DNA of 64,000 nucleotides from Spirosoma lacussanchae (GTDB lineage: Bacteria > Bacteroidota > Bacteroidia > Cytophagales > Spirosomataceae), in the NCBI RefSeq assembly GCF_005870035.1, contig NZ_SWJG01000009.1, forward strand, positions 1-64,000. Direction: 5' to 3'. The notes under the pieces are model-generated. The model worked only from the letters and a program-made list of their open reading frames with translations, was not told where the DNA came from and searched no databases. The translations under genes were made by a program, and so were the position numbers. Of the stretch, positions 8,684 to 17,108 are shown in pieces. Numbering within the stretch: the stretch's first letter is position 1; each line of letters begins with the position of its first letter.

Positions 8684-11557
8684 ATGAAACACATTTCTTT
8701 TTCTTTTATACTTATACTGGCTTTGTCGGTAACTAGCTGGGCACAAACGGTTTTGTCGGGGCAGGTTACCGATGCCAACGACCAGCCACTAGCTGGGGTA
8801 ACTGTACTGATTCGGGGTACCAATACCGGAACCGTAACCCAGGCCGACGGTCGGTTTTCGCTTTCGACGGAAAAGGAGCTTCCCTTCACCCTGAGTGTAT
8901 CATTCATTGGCTACCGGCGCGAAGAGGTCGTTGTTCGGGGCAATAACTTCAGAGCTATTGACGTAAAACTGGCTGAGGAAGCCATCACGGCCGATGAAGT
9001 AGTGGTATCGGCCAGCCGGGTGCCCGAAGACATCCGCAAAGCGCCCGTAACGGTCGAGAAACTGGGAGCGCGGCAGTTTGCCAACTCGCCGGCGGCCAAT
9101 CCTTTTGATGCGCTCCAGAACGTAAAAGGCGTGGACCTGCTCACCCAGAGTCTGACGTTCAAGTCGGTCAACGTGCGCGGGTTCGGGGCTAACAATAACA
9201 ACCGGTTCGTGCAACTCACCGATGGGATGGACAACCGATCGCCGGGACTGGGGTTTGGCTTTGGCAGCGTAGCCGGCATTTCTGACCTCGATATTGAAAG
9301 CATTGAGCTGATTCCAGGGGCCTCGTCGGCCCTGTACGGGCCGGATGCCTTGCAGGGGCTGATGCTGACCTCCAGCAAAAATCCGTTTACCTACCAGGGT
9401 CTGAGTGCACAGATGAAAGTAGGCCTCAATAACGTAGGCAAATCCAATTTTGGCCCCAAAGGATACATCGACATGGCCGTCCGTTACGCGAAACAGATCG
9501 GAACGCGGTTTGCCTACAAAGTGAATTTTCAGCGGGTGAGCGGCACCGATTTCATTGCCGACGATTACGACGACCGATCAACCGGCGCCCGAACCGGCTT
9601 TTTCAGCACCGATGCCGGACAGGGTGGCGTTGCCACGGGGATTGCCTACGTGCCCAACAATAATCCCAACACAAACTTCGAATACGACGGAGTCAACATA
9701 TACGGCGATGACATCAACAACGCAGGGGCCTTCCGGTTTCCGGCCAACTACGGCAACGCGGCCCTGCAGGGTAAACTGGTTACCCGAACTGGCTATACCG
9801 AACTGGATCTGCTGGGTAACTACGGGCGCGTTTATAACAACCGGGCCAACGTATCGCTGCATTACAAAGTAGGCCGGAACATGGAAGCGTCGGTGGGTTG
9901 GTACTACGGCAACGGCAACTTCATCCGGACGGCTGGTTTTCGCGAATACTTCCCGGATTACCGGCGGCACCAGTTCAAAGCCGAACTGCGGGGGGATAAC
10001 TTCTTTTTGCGGGCCTATACTACCCAACAGCGCGCCGAAGGCTGGAACATTGGACAGACGGCCCGGATCATGAATACCATCTGGAAACCGACCAGCCAGT
10101 GGGCCGACGAGTTTGGGCAGGCTTATGTGGAGAACAAAGTCAGCATTCAGGAAGCGCGGGCGGTGGCTGACCGGGGCCGGTATCTGCCGGGTTCGCCGGA
10201 CTTCCGGTTTGTGCGCGACGGCATTACCAGCGTCTACAATAACGAGCGTATCGCCTTGCTGAACACGACCGGAACCCGCTTCAGGGACAACTCGCAGCTG
10301 TTCCACTATGAAGGTATGTACAACTTCTCTCAGCTGCTACATGGCGTCATTGACGTGATTGCCGGGTCGAGTTTACGCCGGTTCCTGCTCGAATCGGGAG
10401 GTACGGCTTTCCCACGCCGGGCCGACGGATCAGAATATACCATCAACGAATTCGGGGCCTACGTGCAGGCGTCGAAGGAGGTGGGCTTTGGAACCGGCCC
10501 GGACCGGCTGACGATAAAGCCTACGGTGGCGGTGCGCTATGACAAGAACCAGTACCTGCAGGGTGGTTTTACGCCCAGGGCGTCGGCGGTGGTGAGTGCT
10601 GGCGTTCATAACGTACGGGCGTCGTGGCAGTCGGCGTTCCGGAACCCCGCCCCGGGGCAGTTGTTCGCCATTCCGCCAACGGGACAGGCGGGTGAGGTTG
10701 GCGGATTACCCCAGGCCTATAATGGAGCCGGACTGAACACCAATCCCGGCTATCTGCAGGTTGAAGTAACGCCTTATCAGAGCAGTACAGGAGCTGCCGT
10801 GCCACAACCGTTCATCATCGATCCGACGCAGTTCACGACTGAAAAAATCAAGACCTGGGAGGTCGGCTACAAAACCCTGATCAGCAATCGGTTCTATGTC
10901 GATGCGTTCTACTTTTCTAGCCGCTACACTGACTTTATTGCCGCCCAGAACGTATTCCAGCTTCTAACGCCGGGTGCCGATGTCAGCGCCTTGCTGACGC
11001 CGACCAGTTATCGGACGCTGCAGGTCAACTTCAACAACAAGAACGAAATCTTTGTGCGCGGGGCCGGTATCGGTCTCGAATACGGGCTTGGCCGGGGCTA
11101 TACCCTCAGCGGTAACTACGCCTACCAGACCGGGCTGATTACGCTACGCGACGCCCGCGGTGCCATCCGCAACGACCGGGCGGGTGTGCCGGTCGTGAAG
11201 CGGAAGATGAGCAATCCTGAAGTATCGCAGCTGGGGCGTAACTTCTTTATCTCGCCCGAGAACCGGTATAACATCAGCCTGGCCAACCCTCGCCTGACCG
11301 ATCGGCTGGGGGCTACGCTCACCTACCGCTGGACCGACCGGACGTGGGTGGAGCAGGGGACTACCGCGGGCGATGTCTGGTTGCCTTCGTGGAGCAGCGT
11401 CGATGCGCAGGTCAGCTACCGGGTACCTGCGTTTAAGTCGGTCGTAAAGCTGGGCGGTACCAATATCTTCAACCAGTATTACGCGCAGGGCTATGGCCTG
11501 GCCCGGATTGGTGGGTTATATTACCTCAGCATCACCTTCGATGAGTTGATGCGGTAA
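8684..11557 (+). CDS. TonB-dependent receptor, tandem paralogue
   Basis: This 957-residue protein has the same architecture as its upstream neighbour: signal peptide (ending SWAQ), a carboxypeptidase regulatory-like domain (about residues 22-105), a plug (DEVVVSASRVPEDIRKAPV to ASSALYGPDALQGL) and a barrel ending GGLYYLSITFDELMR. Shared blocks such as FDALQNVKGVDL / YDALENVKGVQM and SLTFK show common descent by local duplication. The lengths differ by only six residues. The extracellular loops differ most, which suggests different ligands. No SusD partner is seen. Whether the GH13 enzyme downstream relates to its ligand is not known. Confidence 0.93.
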   Translation: MKHISFSFILILALSVTSWAQTVLSGQVTDANDQPLAGVTVLIRGTNTGTVTQADGRFSLSTEKELPFTLSVSFIGYRREEVVVRGNNFRAIDVKLAEEAITADEVVVSASRVPEDIRKAPVTVEKLGARQFANSPAANPFDALQNVKGVDLLTQSLTFKSVNVRGFGANNNNRFVQLTDGMDNRSPGLGFGFGSVAGISDLDIESIELIPGASSALYGPDALQGLMLTSSKNPFTYQGLSAQMKVGLNNVGKSNFGPKGYIDMAVRYAKQIGTRFAYKVNFQRVSGTDFIADDYDDRSTGARTGFFSTDAGQGGVATGIAYVPNNNPNTNFEYDGVNIYGDDINNAGAFRFPANYGNAALQGKLVTRTGYTELDLLGNYGRVYNNRANVSLHYKVGRNMEASVGWYYGNGNFIRTAGFREYFPDYRRHQFKAELRGDNFFLRAYTTQQRAEGWNIGQTARIMNTIWKPTSQWADEFGQAYVENKVSIQEARAVADRGRYLPGSPDFRFVRDGITSVYNNERIALLNTTGTRFRDNSQLFHYEGMYNFSQLLHGVIDVIAGSSLRRFLLESGGTAFPRRADGSEYTINEFGAYVQASKEVGFGTGPDRLTIKPTVAVRYDKNQYLQGGFTPRASAVVSAGVHNVRASWQSAFRNPAPGQLFAIPPTGQAGEVGGLPQAYNGAGLNTNPGYLQVEVTPYQSSTGAAVPQPFIIDPTQFTTEKIKTWEVGYKTLISNRFYVDAFYFSSRYTDFIAAQNVFQLLTPGADVSALLTPTSYRTLQVNFNNKNEIFVRGAGIGLEYGLGRGYTLSGNYAYQTGLITLRDARGAIRNDRAGVPVVKRKMSNPEVSQLGRNFFISPENRYNISLANPRLTDRLGATLTYRWTDRTWVEQGTTAGDVWLPSWSSVDAQVSYRVPAFKSVVKLGGTNIFNQYYAQGYGLARIGGLYYLSITFDELMR

Positions 11558-11573
11558 CTGGTTTTTTAGCATA

Positions 11574-11631
11574 GGGGCACGGAGACACAGCAGAAATTTA
11601 CTAACTCTGTGTGCTCTGTGCCTTTGTGTTT
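11574..11631 (+). repeat. Imperfect inverted repeat before the GH13 gene
   Basis: GGGGCACGGAGACACAG at 11574-11590 is an imperfect inverted copy of CTCTGTGTGCTCTGTGCC at 11605-11622, with an AT-rich loop between. The right arm runs up to the likely start codon at 11633. The composition (CTCTGTG, CTTTGTG) differs from flanking coding DNA. It may be a dispersed intergenic repeat, but no second copy is visible in this window. Confidence 0.45.
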
Positions 11632-11632
11632 T

Positions 11633-13624
11633 ATGGAAACTATGGGTTATAAAGATAAGGTTATTTATCAGATCTACCCGCGCTCGTTTGCCGATGCCAA
11701 CGGCGACGGTATCGGGGATCTGCGGGGTATTACGGACAAACTCGGTTACCTGGCTGATCTGGGCGTCGATATTCTCTGGATCAGTCCTGTTTTTCAGTCG
11801 CCCAATGCCGATAATGGCTACGACATCTCCGACTACGAAGCCATTATGCCCGAGTTCGGTACGATGGCCGACTTTGACGAGTTGCTGGCCCAGGCGCATC
11901 GTCGCGGTCTGAAAATCGTGCTGGATCTGGTCGTTAACCACAGCTCCGACGAGCATCGCTGGTTTCAGGAAAGCCGGAAAAGCAAGGACAACCCCTACCG
12001 CGATTATTACATCTGGCGGCCTGCTGGTATGATCAACAACTGGCAGTCGTTCTTCTCGGGATCGGTATGGACCCATGATGCCGCTACCGACGAGTACTAC
12101 CTCCACCTGTTCGCGGAAAAACAACCCGATCTGAACTGGGAGAACCCGGCCTTGCGGCAGGCCATTTACCGGATGATGCACTTCTGGCTCGACAAGGGCG
12201 TAGATGGGTTTCGGATGGATGTGATCCCGTTTCTGTCAAAAGACCCGCTGTTTCCCGACTATCCGGCGGGGCGCTTCGGGGATCTGACCATTCATGCCAA
12301 CGGGCCTCGTATCCATGAGTTTTTGCAGGAAATGCACCGGGAGGTGCTGGCTCACTATCCTGACGTCATCACCATCGGCGAGGGCTTCGGTGTATCGGCC
12401 GAACAGGCCAACCTCTACGTGGGCGAGTCCCGGCAGGAGTTGAACATGATTTACCATTTCGATCATGCCGTACCCCGCGAGGAATACCGGTTTCTCGACC
12501 CCGCGCCTGAGTTTACCCTGCCGGAGCTGAAAGCCGTGTTTGCCAAATGGAATGTAGCCCTGGCGAGCGGACCCGACGCGCCCGGCTGGCAGAATATTTA
12601 TTTTGGCAACCACGACAACCCGCGCTGTCTGTCTCGTTTCGGCAACGTCGACCGCTATCATTACGAGTCGGCTACGATGCTGGCAACCGTCCTGCTGACC
12701 CAGCGCGGCACGCCCAGTATCTACCAGGGCGATGAGATCGGCATGACAAACTGCCCGTTCGACTCCATCGATGAGTATGACGATATCCAGGTGAAAAATG
12801 CCTGGCGGGCGCTGGTCGAATCAGGGGCGGATGGATTGGTTGCGGGTGGACCGGATTCGGATGAATTGGATTCGTCGGCATCAATGCCGACGCGAGTCAT
12901 AGATCGACCAGATCCGGATTTGGCCGGTAGTGTGACGTCTGCGGAGTTGGTAGATGGACCGGATGAATCCACCTCATACGATCCATGCGTAGCTCCGGCA
13001 TTCATGCCGGGGCAGGATTCGTCGGCATCAATGCCGACGCGATTCATGGATCGACCAGATCCGGATTTGGCCGGTAGTGTGACGTCTGCGGAGTTGGTAG
13101 AAGGACCGGATGAATCCACCTTATACGATCCATGCGTAGCTCCGGCATTCATGCCGGAACAAAATTCCGATCAGTCATCAAGAGCAGGTCGATTCCTGGC
13201 TACGGCCAACCGCATTGCCCGCGACCATGCCCGGACGCCGATGCAGTGGTCAGGCGCGGCCAACGCGGGCTTTACCGAGGGGGAGCGAACCTGGCTGAAA
13301 GTGAACCCCAATTACAAAACCATCAACGTTGCCGACCAGGAACGGCAGGATCGGTCGGTGCTGGCTTTCTACCGGCAACTGCTTCAGCTGCGGAAACAAA
13401 CCCCGGCGCTGCATACGGGTTCGTACCAGGACTGGTTGCCCGAACACCCGACCGTGTGGGTATACGAACGTCGACTGGGCGACGAGGTCAGGGTTGTATG
13501 GGCCAATTTTTCGGCTCAGCCCGTAACCATTGACCGGCCGGCGCCCGGACCGGTTATCTTATCAAATTATCCAGATACGGCCGATGTATTGCGGCCCTTT
13601 GAAGCCCGATTATACCATGCTTGA
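11633..13624 (+). CDS. GH13 alpha-glucosidase (oligo-1,6-glucosidase type) with a large in-frame repeat insertion
   Basis: A cytoplasmic GH13 enzyme with no signal peptide. The order is typical of the oligo-1,6-glucosidase group: VIYQIYPRSFAD, DLVVNHSS, GFRMDV with nucleophile D196, ITIGEG with acid/base E250, NHDNPR with transition-state stabiliser D328, then RTPMQW and a C-terminal beta domain. It should release glucose from short alpha-glucans. Between residues of about 397 and 520, between DDIQVKNAW and ARDHARTPMQW, lies a low-complexity segment made of a translated 147-bp tandem repeat that family members lack. The start at 11633 is preferred to an upstream GTG inside an inverted repeat. 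The gene overlaps the next by 8 bases. Confidence 0.88.
   Translation: METMGYKDKVIYQIYPRSFADANGDGIGDLRGITDKLGYLADLGVDILWISPVFQSPNADNGYDISDYEAIMPEFGTMADFDELLAQAHRRGLKIVLDLVVNHSSDEHRWFQESRKSKDNPYRDYYIWRPAGMINNWQSFFSGSVWTHDAATDEYYLHLFAEKQPDLNWENPALRQAIYRMMHFWLDKGVDGFRMDVIPFLSKDPLFPDYPAGRFGDLTIHANGPRIHEFLQEMHREVLAHYPDVITIGEGFGVSAEQANLYVGESRQELNMIYHFDHAVPREEYRFLDPAPEFTLPELKAVFAKWNVALASGPDAPGWQNIYFGNHDNPRCLSRFGNVDRYHYESATMLATVLLTQRGTPSIYQGDEIGMTNCPFDSIDEYDDIQVKNAWRALVESGADGLVAGGPDSDELDSSASMPTRVIDRPDPDLAGSVTSAELVDGPDESTSYDPCVAPAFMPGQDSSASMPTRFMDRPDPDLAGSVTSAELVEGPDESTLYDPCVAPAFMPEQNSDQSSRAGRFLATANRIARDHARTPMQWSGAANAGFTEGERTWLKVNPNYKTINVADQERQDRSVLAFYRQLLQLRKQTPALHTGSYQDWLPEHPTVWVYERRLGDEVRVVWANFSAQPVTIDRPAPGPVILSNYPDTADVLRPFEARLYHA
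12820..13190 (+). repeat. Tandem 147-bp repeat containing perfect palindromes, translated within the GH13 gene
   Basis: Two nearly identical copies begin around 12868 and 13015 with a period of exactly 147 bases (49 codons), so the reading frame is kept. Each has two hairpins. The first is CGTCGGCAT-CA-ATGCCGACG (12873-12892 and 13020-13039), and the second is CCGGCAT-TC-ATGCCGG (12995-13010 and 13142-13157). A shorter diverged copy of the GGACCGGATGAAT portion precedes the first unit. Only about a dozen differences separate the two units, so the duplication is recent. The structure resembles mobile palindromic elements of the REP or RPE kind. Confidence 0.9.
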
Positions 13625-14786
13625 TTCCATAACGGCTGTACCCGTCCGAACAACGGACCGGGTAGCCGAAATTGCCTGGTTCTGTGACCTCTGCGGGGGC
13701 GACACCGAATTTCTGGGTCAGCTCGACCCAACCCGGCGCAGTAGCTTTGCCCATTGCCGAGACATCCTGCTGATGGCCGAGCGGAAGGGGTTCAAAAACA
13801 TACTGTTGCCCACGTCTTACGTAGTGGGGCAGGACCCGTTGGCCTTCGCGTCGGCCCTGTCACAGCTAACGACCGACATCAGCCTGCTGGTAGCGATTCG
13901 TACCGGCGAATACCATCCGCCAATGCTGGCCCGGATTATTAGTACCCTCGATCATCTGCTGGAGGGGCGTCTGACGATCAACATCATCAACTCCGACCTG
14001 CCCGGCTACAAGGAAGAGGGCCCCCTGCGTTACCAGCGGTGTAGCGAGACGATCGAGATACTGCGGCAGGGCTGGACCCAGGACCGCGTCGTGCACGATG
14101 GCCCCGTCTACGGGCCGCTTAACCTCTCCAGCCAACCCGTTAAACCCTACCAGCAAAACGGCGGTCCGCTGCTGTATTTTGGGGGTATAGCCGATGGCGC
14201 CCGCGAGGTATGTGCCCAACACTGCGACGTGTTTCTGATGTGGCCCGAGAAAGAAGAGAGCCTCTACGCAACCATGCAGGACGTATCGGCCCGGGCGGCC
14301 CGCCACGGACGCACCATCGATTTCGGCCTGCGTATTCACGTTGTGGTGCGCGAAACCGAAGCGGAAGCCCGCGCCTGGACCCGCCATCTGATGAGCCGGT
14401 TCGATGCTGGCCAGGCCGAAGCGCTCAAGCAGCGCACCCAGGACGGTAAGTCGCTGGGGGTGTTGCGGCAGGACGCCATGCGTCAGGAAGCCGATGATGA
14501 AGGCTTTGTCGAGCCGATTCTCTGGACCGGTATCGGCCGGGCCCGCTCGGGAGCCGGTGGAGCGCTGGTCGGTACACCCGATCAAATCATCCGGCAACTC
14601 AATCGCTACATGGACATGGGCATCCGGTCGTTTGTGTTTTCCGGCTACCCGCTGCTCGAGGAGTGCGAACTGTTCGGCCAGCTCGTACTCCCGCACCTCC
14701 CCAACGTCCGCCTGGCCGACGTACAAGGCCGTCGCCCCGCCACCACCCCCGAAACGCCGTTAACTTTTGGAACGTTATCTTATTGA
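13617..14786 (+). CDS. LLM-class flavin-dependent monooxygenase, alkanesulfonate monooxygenase-like
   Basis: The 389-residue protein is a luciferase-like TIM-barrel oxidoreductase. Recognisable stretches are GFKNILLPTSYVVGQDPLAFASAL, RTGEYHPPMLARIISTLDHLLEGRL and INIINSDLPGYKEEG, then a GGIADGAREVCAQHCDVFLMWPE segment and VGTPDQIIRQLNRYMDMGI, which all match SsuD-type enzymes. It would use FMNH2 and oxygen to cleave a sulfonate or related compound. No SsuE-type reductase or sulfonate ABC transporter adjoins it. Its ATG lies inside the last codons of the GH13 gene (8-base overlap), which implies translational coupling. The stop codon falls in the heptamer array that begins at 14784. Confidence 0.9.
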   Translation: MLDSITAVPVRTTDRVAEIAWFCDLCGGDTEFLGQLDPTRRSSFAHCRDILLMAERKGFKNILLPTSYVVGQDPLAFASALSQLTTDISLLVAIRTGEYHPPMLARIISTLDHLLEGRLTINIINSDLPGYKEEGPLRYQRCSETIEILRQGWTQDRVVHDGPVYGPLNLSSQPVKPYQQNGGPLLYFGGIADGAREVCAQHCDVFLMWPEKEESLYATMQDVSARAARHGRTIDFGLRIHVVVRETEAEARAWTRHLMSRFDAGQAEALKQRTQDGKSLGVLRQDAMRQEADDEGFVEPILWTGIGRARSGAGGALVGTPDQIIRQLNRYMDMGIRSFVFSGYPLLEECELFGQLVLPHLPNVRLADVQGRRPATTPETPLTFGTLSY

Positions 14787-14813
14787 ATGATGAATGATGA
14801 ATGATGAATGATT
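14784..14813 (+). repeat. Heptamer array, left arm (TGAATGA repeats)
   Basis: About four head-to-tail copies of TGAATGA begin at the stop codon of the monooxygenase gene. An inverted array of the same heptamer lies at 15201-15230, and the two arrays bracket the small gene at 14841. A related structure occurs at 38313-38406. Confidence 0.8.
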
Positions 14814-14840
14814 TGTAAAAACCTAAAACCGACTTGTACG

Positions 14841-15197
14841 ATGAAAAAGGAAAATGTTATTCGGGAGAAAAGCTTCCGATTTGCGGTTCGTGCCATCCGC
14901 CTTTACCAATACCTAAGTGATGGACAGAAGGAATATGTATTGAGTAAACAGATGCTTCGATCAGGTACATCAGTAGGAGCTAATGTTCGCGAGGCAGATA
15001 ATGCCGAGAGCAAGGCCGACTTTATACACAAAATGGGTGTAGCGCAGAAAGAAACCGATGAAACGCTATACTGGCTAGAGCTAATGAAAGAAACGGGTTA
15101 CCTGGCTGAGAAAGAGTTTGCCAGTATGCATGCTGATGCAGATGAACTGCTTAAGCTGATTCGTAGTATTATCATAACTGCAAAAGCTAACCGATAA
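14841..15197 (+). CDS. Four-helix-bundle protein (23S rRNA intervening-sequence/S23 family)
   Basis: This 118-residue helical protein has the family's diagnostic arrangement: an N-terminal SFRFAVRAIRLY, then LSKQMLRSGTSVGANVREADNAES, then KMGVAQKETDETLYWLELM and a C-terminal helix. The family was first seen encoded within 23S rRNA intervening sequences and is also related to Avd of diversity-generating retroelements. No reverse transcriptase or template repeat is nearby, so it is an orphan. The ATG at 14841 is chosen over one at 14808 because family members begin just before SFRFA. The gene interrupts the metabolic run and sits between inverted heptamer arrays, which suggests insertion as a unit. 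Confidence 0.9.
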   Translation: MKKENVIREKSFRFAVRAIRLYQYLSDGQKEYVLSKQMLRSGTSVGANVREADNAESKADFIHKMGVAQKETDETLYWLELMKETGYLAEKEFASMHADADELLKLIRSIIITAKANR

Positions 15198-15200
15198 CAC

Positions 15201-15230
15201 ATTCTTCATTTATCGTTCATCATTCATCGT
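15201..15230 (-). repeat. Heptamer array, right arm (inverted)
   Basis: Four imperfect copies of the complement heptamer TCATTCA (variants TCATTTA, TCGTTCA) lie just after the four-helix-bundle gene. They mirror the array at 14784-14813. The symporter's likely TTG start follows 9 bases later. Confidence 0.75.
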
Positions 15231-15238
15231 TATAAAGT

Positions 15239-17077
15239 TTGTTAAGTCAACTCGAAACCATCGACGTCGTTGTGCTGGTGCTGATGCTGGCCATTATGCC
15301 CACCGCCGGTATCATCATTGCCCTGCGTAAAAAAACGGCTGAAGATTATTTTCTGGCGGGGCGGTCCATTCGCTGGTGGGCGGTGGCGGGGTCGGTATTT
15401 GGTACCAATATCTCGTCGTTTCACCTGATCGGCATGCTGGGAATCGGCTACTCCATCGGGTTCGTACAGGCCCATTACGAGATTGTATTTCCGGCCATAC
15501 TGCTGCTGTGTTTCGTATTCCTGAGTTCGTACCGACGACTGGATGTCTTTACCCTCTCGCAGTATCTCGAAGTGCGCTATAACGACAAAGCGCGACTGCT
15601 CTACACCATCCTGTTGATACTGATCATTCTGGTGCAGCTGGTCGGCTCGTTCTATGTCGGAAGTATTACCCTGCAATGGCTCTTCGGCGGCACCAGTTTT
15701 GCCATGTCATACCCGGTGGGGCTTCTCCTGATTGGCCTCATTACCTGCTCCTATACCATCTGGGGCGGTATGGAAAGTATTGTCGTGACCGATACCATCC
15801 AGACCGTTATGATGCTCGCGGCCGGTACTGCGGTGGCTTATTTTACCCTGAGTCAGCCCGAAATCGGCGGGTTCGTGGGCTTGCTCGACCTGGATGCGGC
15901 CCAGCCCCGCGAGGTCCAGAAAATGCATCTCTACCTGCCCAGTAATCACCCTAACCTGCCCTGGACGGGCATTTTTACGGGCCTGCTGCTGCAGCACTGT
16001 TTCAACTTCAGCACCAACCAGTTTCTGGTGCAGCGGGTGCTGGCGGCTAACTCCGACCACGACGCCCGGCGTGGCGTTATTGCCAGCGGCTTTCTGAAAC
16101 TGACCATTCCGTTCTTCAGCATCTCGGCGGGCGTGGCGGCCTTTTATCTGTTTCGGGCGCGCTTCGGTACGATGGACTTCAACTCAGACAACGCGTTTCT
16201 GAAACTGGTCGAAACCGTTATCCCACCCGGCACAGGCCTGGTCGGCATGATTCTGGCCGGACTGACGGCCGCCACGTTTTCGTCGGTCGACTCGATGATG
16301 AATGCCGCTACGACCCTGCTGACGGTCGATGTGTACCAGAAATACGTAAACCCCGGGGCTAGCGACAGACAGATTGTGCGGTTTGGTCGGCTGATGATCG
16401 TGGTGATGGTCGTGGCCAGCATCGCGCTGGCGCTGTATACCTACACGCCCGATCGAACGAATAACTTCATGCTGAAGGTATCGGCGCAGCTGTCATACTT
16501 CACTCCGGGGATTATGGTTGCTTTTTTTGTCGGGGTGTTGTGGCGGGGCGCTTCCGCGCGGGCGGCCGTAATCGCTATGGCGATGGCTCCCTGTTACGGC
16601 CTGCTGGCTGAGTTCATCTACGACAACTTTCTCGGCACCAGCCCGGCCGTAGCAGCGGTATTTGGCCAGCAGCTCAACTTCATGCATCGGGTCTTTCTGA
16701 CCTTCGTACTGAGTCTGACTACGCTTATTGTACTCAGCCGGACGCTGTTCCCCAACCGGAACCTGGCGGGTTTCGAGCGACTGCGCGTGAGCCTGAACGC
16801 CGGACAGCTGGTGCGGGCGGTCGGTTTGTTCCTGGTCGTGCAGGCGGTGTTTGTCGGGTTGGTTTTCTGGGGCGGTTTCTCGCCGAAAAGCCTGGCGCCC
16901 TGGGCGGCTCTGGCTACGCTGGGGCTGTTCCTGCTGCCCAGTCAGGCCGTCAACGAGTCGGCAGAGGCAGACTCCGACGAGGCCGGTACAAAGCCGTCGT
17001 TATCGCTCAGGGGGGATCTGCGCTGGGCGGGCGCCTTGACCGCCGGTAGTATAGGCATATTGTATTATTTTGCGTGA
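15239..17077 (+). CDS. Sodium:solute symporter (SSS family)
   Basis: A 612-residue inner-membrane transporter with about 14 hydrophobic segments. Family signatures are KTAEDYFLAGRSIRWWAVAGSVFGTNISS near residues 31-60 and GLTAATFSSVDSMMNAATTLLTVDVYQ near 340, the latter carrying the serines that coordinate Na+. It would import a sugar, acid or similar solute using the sodium gradient; sequence alone does not name the substrate. The start is a TTG at 15239, the only initiator upstream of the first helix that yields the usual N-terminus, so this end is less certain. The adjacent PD40 protein may be co-transcribed. Confidence 0.9.
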   Translation: MLSQLETIDVVVLVLMLAIMPTAGIIIALRKKTAEDYFLAGRSIRWWAVAGSVFGTNISSFHLIGMLGIGYSIGFVQAHYEIVFPAILLLCFVFLSSYRRLDVFTLSQYLEVRYNDKARLLYTILLILIILVQLVGSFYVGSITLQWLFGGTSFAMSYPVGLLLIGLITCSYTIWGGMESIVVTDTIQTVMMLAAGTAVAYFTLSQPEIGGFVGLLDLDAAQPREVQKMHLYLPSNHPNLPWTGIFTGLLLQHCFNFSTNQFLVQRVLAANSDHDARRGVIASGFLKLTIPFFSISAGVAAFYLFRARFGTMDFNSDNAFLKLVETVIPPGTGLVGMILAGLTAATFSSVDSMMNAATTLLTVDVYQKYVNPGASDRQIVRFGRLMIVVMVVASIALALYTYTPDRTNNFMLKVSAQLSYFTPGIMVAFFVGVLWRGASARAAVIAMAMAPCYGLLAEFIYDNFLGTSPAVAAVFGQQLNFMHRVFLTFVLSLTTLIVLSRTLFPNRNLAGFERLRVSLNAGQLVRAVGLFLVVQAVFVGLVFWGGFSPKSLAPWAALATLGLFLLPSQAVNESAEADSDEAGTKPSLSLRGDLRWAGALTAGSIGILYYFA

Positions 17078-17108
17078 GGTCTGTAACTCCCGGCCTATCC
17101 CACCCTGT

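Noticed and set aside
12820..13190. Possible CRISPR-like array because of regular repeats with hairpins
   Set aside because: Only two long units exist, there are no distinct spacers, and the unit is translated within a GH13 gene.
14784..15230. Diversity-generating retroelement because of the Avd-related protein
   Set aside because: No reverse transcriptase, template repeat or variable repeat pair is present nearby.
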